Assembly: GCA_035656335.1 (NCBI GenBank)
Contig: DASRSS010000085.1
Span: 1 to 6,305, forward strand
Source of the DNA: DASRSS01 sp035656335
GTDB lineage: Bacteria > Actinomycetota > Actinomycetes > Mycobacteriales > Jatrophihabitantaceae
Direction: 5' to 3'
DNA length: 6,305 nucleotides
Shown here: positions 4,630 through 6,305 of the stretch, piece by piece
Layout: each line of letters begins with the position of its first letter
Position numbering within the stretch: the stretch's first letter is position 1
The notes under the pieces: generated by a model
Databases searched by the model: none
Seen by the model: the letters and a program-made list of their open reading frames with translations, nothing else
Told to the model about the DNA's origin: nothing
Made by a program: the position numbers and the translations under genes

Positions 4630-5872
4630 GCCCGCGCTCCTTGCCGACATCAGGCCACTGCGCCAGTTCCCCGACTATCGCCGGCTCTGGTTCGGCTCGG
4701 CGCTGTCGTCCGTCGGCAGCCAGATGACCACGTTCGCCGTAGCGCTGCAGGTCTTCCGGATCTCGCATTCGTCCGCGGCGGTCGGCGGTGTGGGTCTCGC
4801 GGTCGCCGTCCCGGCGATCAGCGTGGGGCTGTTCGCCGGTGTGCTAGTCGACTCCGTCGACCGCCGGCCGCTCGTGCTGATCACCAGTGCGACGCAGGCG
4901 TTGCTGTCGATCGCCTTTGCGGCACAGGCGTTCGCGGGGTCGGGCACGCTCTGGCTGCTGTACCTGCTCAGCGCGCTGCAGGGCGGGGTCGGCGCCGTCA
5001 GCGCACCGGCCCGGCGCACGTTCATGCCGCGGCTACTGCCCCGGGAGCTCATGCCCGCCGGCGCCGCGCTGTCGATGATCTCCATGTACGTGGCGATGAT
5101 CAGCGGGCCGGCGCTCGCGGGCGTGGTCGCGGCGAGCGGGGGGCTGAAGACGTGTTACCTGGTCGACGCGATCACGTTCGCCGGCGCGCTGTACGGCGTG
5201 TTCCGGCTGCCGCCGATGCGTCCCGAGGGCGAGACGGTGCGCCGCAACCTCAGCGCGATCGGTGACGGGCTGCGCTTCCTGGTCGCGAACCGGGCGCTGC
5301 GCGGCGCGTTGCTCGCGGACCTGAGCGCGATGGTGCTCGCGATGCCGGTCGCGCTGTTCCCCGCGATCAACGCCGAGCGCTTCGGTGGCTCACCCACCAC
5401 GCTCGGCCTGCTCAGCACGGGACTCGCCGTCGGCGGTCTCACCGGCTCGGTGCTGTCGGGACCGGTCAAGCACGTCGCCCGTCCCGGACGGGCCATGCTG
5501 ATCACCGGCGCGATCTGGGGTGCCGCCCTCGCCGGTTTCGGCGCGGCGCCCGATCTCGCGCTCACGCTGCTGATGCTCGCGATCGCGGGCGCGGCCGACG
5601 TGCTGTCGGTCGTGTTCCGCACGACGATCGTCCAGCTCGCGACGCCGGACTCGATGCGCGGACGGGTCAGCTCCACAGAGATCATCGTCGGTGGCGCGTT
5701 CCCCCAGGTCGGCAACTTCCGAGCCGGTCTGGTGGCCAACGCGACCACTCCGGGCGTCAGCGCGGTGACTGGCGGGCTGGCCGCCATTGCCGGCGCGGCG
5801 CTGATCGCGCTGTCCCTGCCGGAGTTCATCCGCTATCGCCACGCCGACGCACAGCAACCCGCTAACCGCTGA
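4622..5872 (+). CDS. MFS exporter (MFS_3 / EntS-like, DHA3 type)
   Basis: This is a 416-aa integral membrane protein with about twelve hydrophobic segments, expected to be a proton-driven exporter in the cytoplasmic membrane. The N-terminus (RPLRQFPDYRRLWFGSALSSVGSQMTTFAV in shorter pieces: FPDYRRLW, SSVGSQMTTFAV) is typical of the EntS/MFS_3 branch. Motif A lies in the loop after the second segment: GVLVDSVDRRPL (residues 73-84). The ARRTFMPRLLPRE region (130-142) and PDSMRGRVSS (342-351) are also characteristic of this branch. The start is GTG 4622, which overlaps the marR stop by 8 bp and lacks a clear Shine-Dalgarno sequence; translation is probably coupled. Relatives export enterobactin, macrolides or other drugs, so the substrate is undetermined. 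Control by the upstream MarR protein is inferred from the operon. Confidence 0.9.
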   Translation: MARPALLADIRPLRQFPDYRRLWFGSALSSVGSQMTTFAVALQVFRISHSSAAVGGVGLAVAVPAISVGLFAGVLVDSVDRRPLVLITSATQALLSIAFAAQAFAGSGTLWLLYLLSALQGGVGAVSAPARRTFMPRLLPRELMPAGAALSMISMYVAMISGPALAGVVAASGGLKTCYLVDAITFAGALYGVFRLPPMRPEGETVRRNLSAIGDGLRFLVANRALRGALLADLSAMVLAMPVALFPAINAERFGGSPTTLGLLSTGLAVGGLTGSVLSGPVKHVARPGRAMLITGAIWGAALAGFGAAPDLALTLLMLAIAGAADVLSVVFRTTIVQLATPDSMRGRVSSTEIIVGGAFPQVGNFRAGLVANATTPGVSAVTGGLAAIAGAALIALSLPEFIRYRHADAQQPANR

Positions 5873-5874
5873 CT

Positions 5875-5904
5875 TTGACTTCGAGTACTTGAAGTTCTTA
5901 CGGT
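5875..5904 (+). promoter_or_regulatory. merR promoter with MerR-type operator in the spacer
   Basis: TTGACT (5875-5880) and TACGGT (5899-5904) form a -35/-10 pair with an 18-bp spacer. Centred between them is acttcgagtacttgaagt (5878-5895), an 18-bp palindrome whose 9-bp half-sites differ at one position. MerR-family regulators bind just such dyads inside the spacer and either repress or twist the DNA to activate. The predicted transcription start (about 5911-5912) coincides with the GTG start codon, so the mRNA may be leaderless. Confidence 0.65.
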
Positions 5905-5911
5905 CGATGGA

Positions 5912-6305
5912 GTGAGTTCAACTACCGCCCAGCACAGCTATTCGATCCGGGAGGCGGCCGCCCTGACCGGTCTGCCGGCGAGCACGCTGCGCTACTCCGA
6001 GTCGATCGGCGTCATCGCGCCGGTGGGCCGCGGCGAGAGCAGCGGGCACCGGGTCTATGACGAGCACGACCTGGATCAGCTGATGTGGGTCGCCTGCCTG
6101 GCCGCCACCGGGATGTCGGTGAACGACATGCGCGATTACGTCGCGAACGGGCGACGCGGACGGGCCGCGGCGGCCGACCAGATCCGGCTGCTCACCGAGC
6201 AGGCCACCCGACTGGCGGCCGAAGCAGAACGCATCACACTGCGCCAGGAGTACGTCCGCCTCAAGCTCGATTACTGGCGTGCGGCCGCGGCCGGCGACGA
6301 CGAGC
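5912..6305 (+). CDS. MerR-family transcriptional regulator (3' end cut by the window)
   Basis: GTG at 5912 opens a frame that runs without a stop to the window end (131 complete codons). The N-terminus is a MerR winged-helix domain: YSIREAAALTGLPASTLRYSES (residues 10-31) is the helix-turn-helix, and SGHRVYDEHDLDQL (44-57) is the wing and second helix pair with its usual RxY signature. Residues 62-80 (CLAATGMSVNDMRDYVANG) continue the domain. A long alpha-helix, likely the antiparallel coiled-coil dimer segment, runs over about 86-124. The protein seems nearly complete and has no room for a large effector domain unless one lies beyond the window. The second Tyr of the common LRYYE motif is Ser here. 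No Shine-Dalgarno precedes the GTG, but the promoter geometry suggests a leaderless transcript. It is likely autoregulated through the 5878-5895 palindrome; downstream target genes are not visible. Confidence 0.9.
   Translation, partial: MSSTTAQHSYSIREAAALTGLPASTLRYSESIGVIAPVGRGESSGHRVYDEHDLDQLMWVACLAATGMSVNDMRDYVANGRRGRAAAADQIRLLTEQATRLAAEAERITLRQEYVRLKLDYWRAAAAGDDE

Noticed and set aside
5155..5829. Minus-strand frame of 224 codons over the MFS gene
   Set aside because: It is antisense to a well-supported membrane protein, is Ser/Ala/Pro-rich and has no motif.

Overview
The window is very GC-rich DNA with strong G/C bias at third codon positions, GTG starts and a class Ia ribonucleotide reductase behind a cobalamin riboswitch. 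Together these point to a high-GC actinobacterium. I cannot name the genus from the sequence.

Layout. (1) Positions 1-36 hold the first 12 codons of a gene leaving the window on the minus strand. (2) Positions 37-561 are a long regulatory region. It carries a candidate pair of NrdR boxes (152-167 and 184-199, 16 bp apart) and then a complete cobalamin riboswitch (about 201-500). The riboswitch has an extra peripheral stem of about 100 nt. A short hairpin and a clear ribosome-binding site lead to nrdA. (3) nrdA (562-2889) and nrdB (2886-3899) encode the two subunits of an aerobic diiron/tyrosyl-radical ribonucleotide reductase and overlap by GTGA. A strong hairpin (3913-3958) closes the operon. 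(4) Positions 3960-4143 are a short intergenic region with several dyads, ending in an AT-rich promoter/operator. (5) A MarR-family regulator (4144-4629) and an MFS drug/siderophore-type exporter (4622-5872) overlap by 8 bp and form a two-gene operon. (6) A MerR-family regulator (5912 to the window end, truncated) starts just downstream of a near-perfect 18-bp palindrome placed between its -35 and -10.

How it works together. The nrd operon appears to be controlled at two levels. NrdR would repress transcription initiation when the dATP/ATP ratio is high. The riboswitch would shut the transcript down when adenosylcobalamin is available. This arrangement is known for Streptomyces nrdABS and makes sense if the genome also has a B12-dependent class II enzyme (NrdJ) elsewhere. 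Unlike that operon, no third gene (nrdS) follows nrdB here. The MarR/MFS and MerR units look like independent accessory genes with self-regulated promoters.

The most interesting material is in the non-coding DNA: the enlarged riboswitch, the paired NrdR boxes and the dyads at the marR and merR promoters. I see no mobile element, CRISPR array, tRNA or rRNA.
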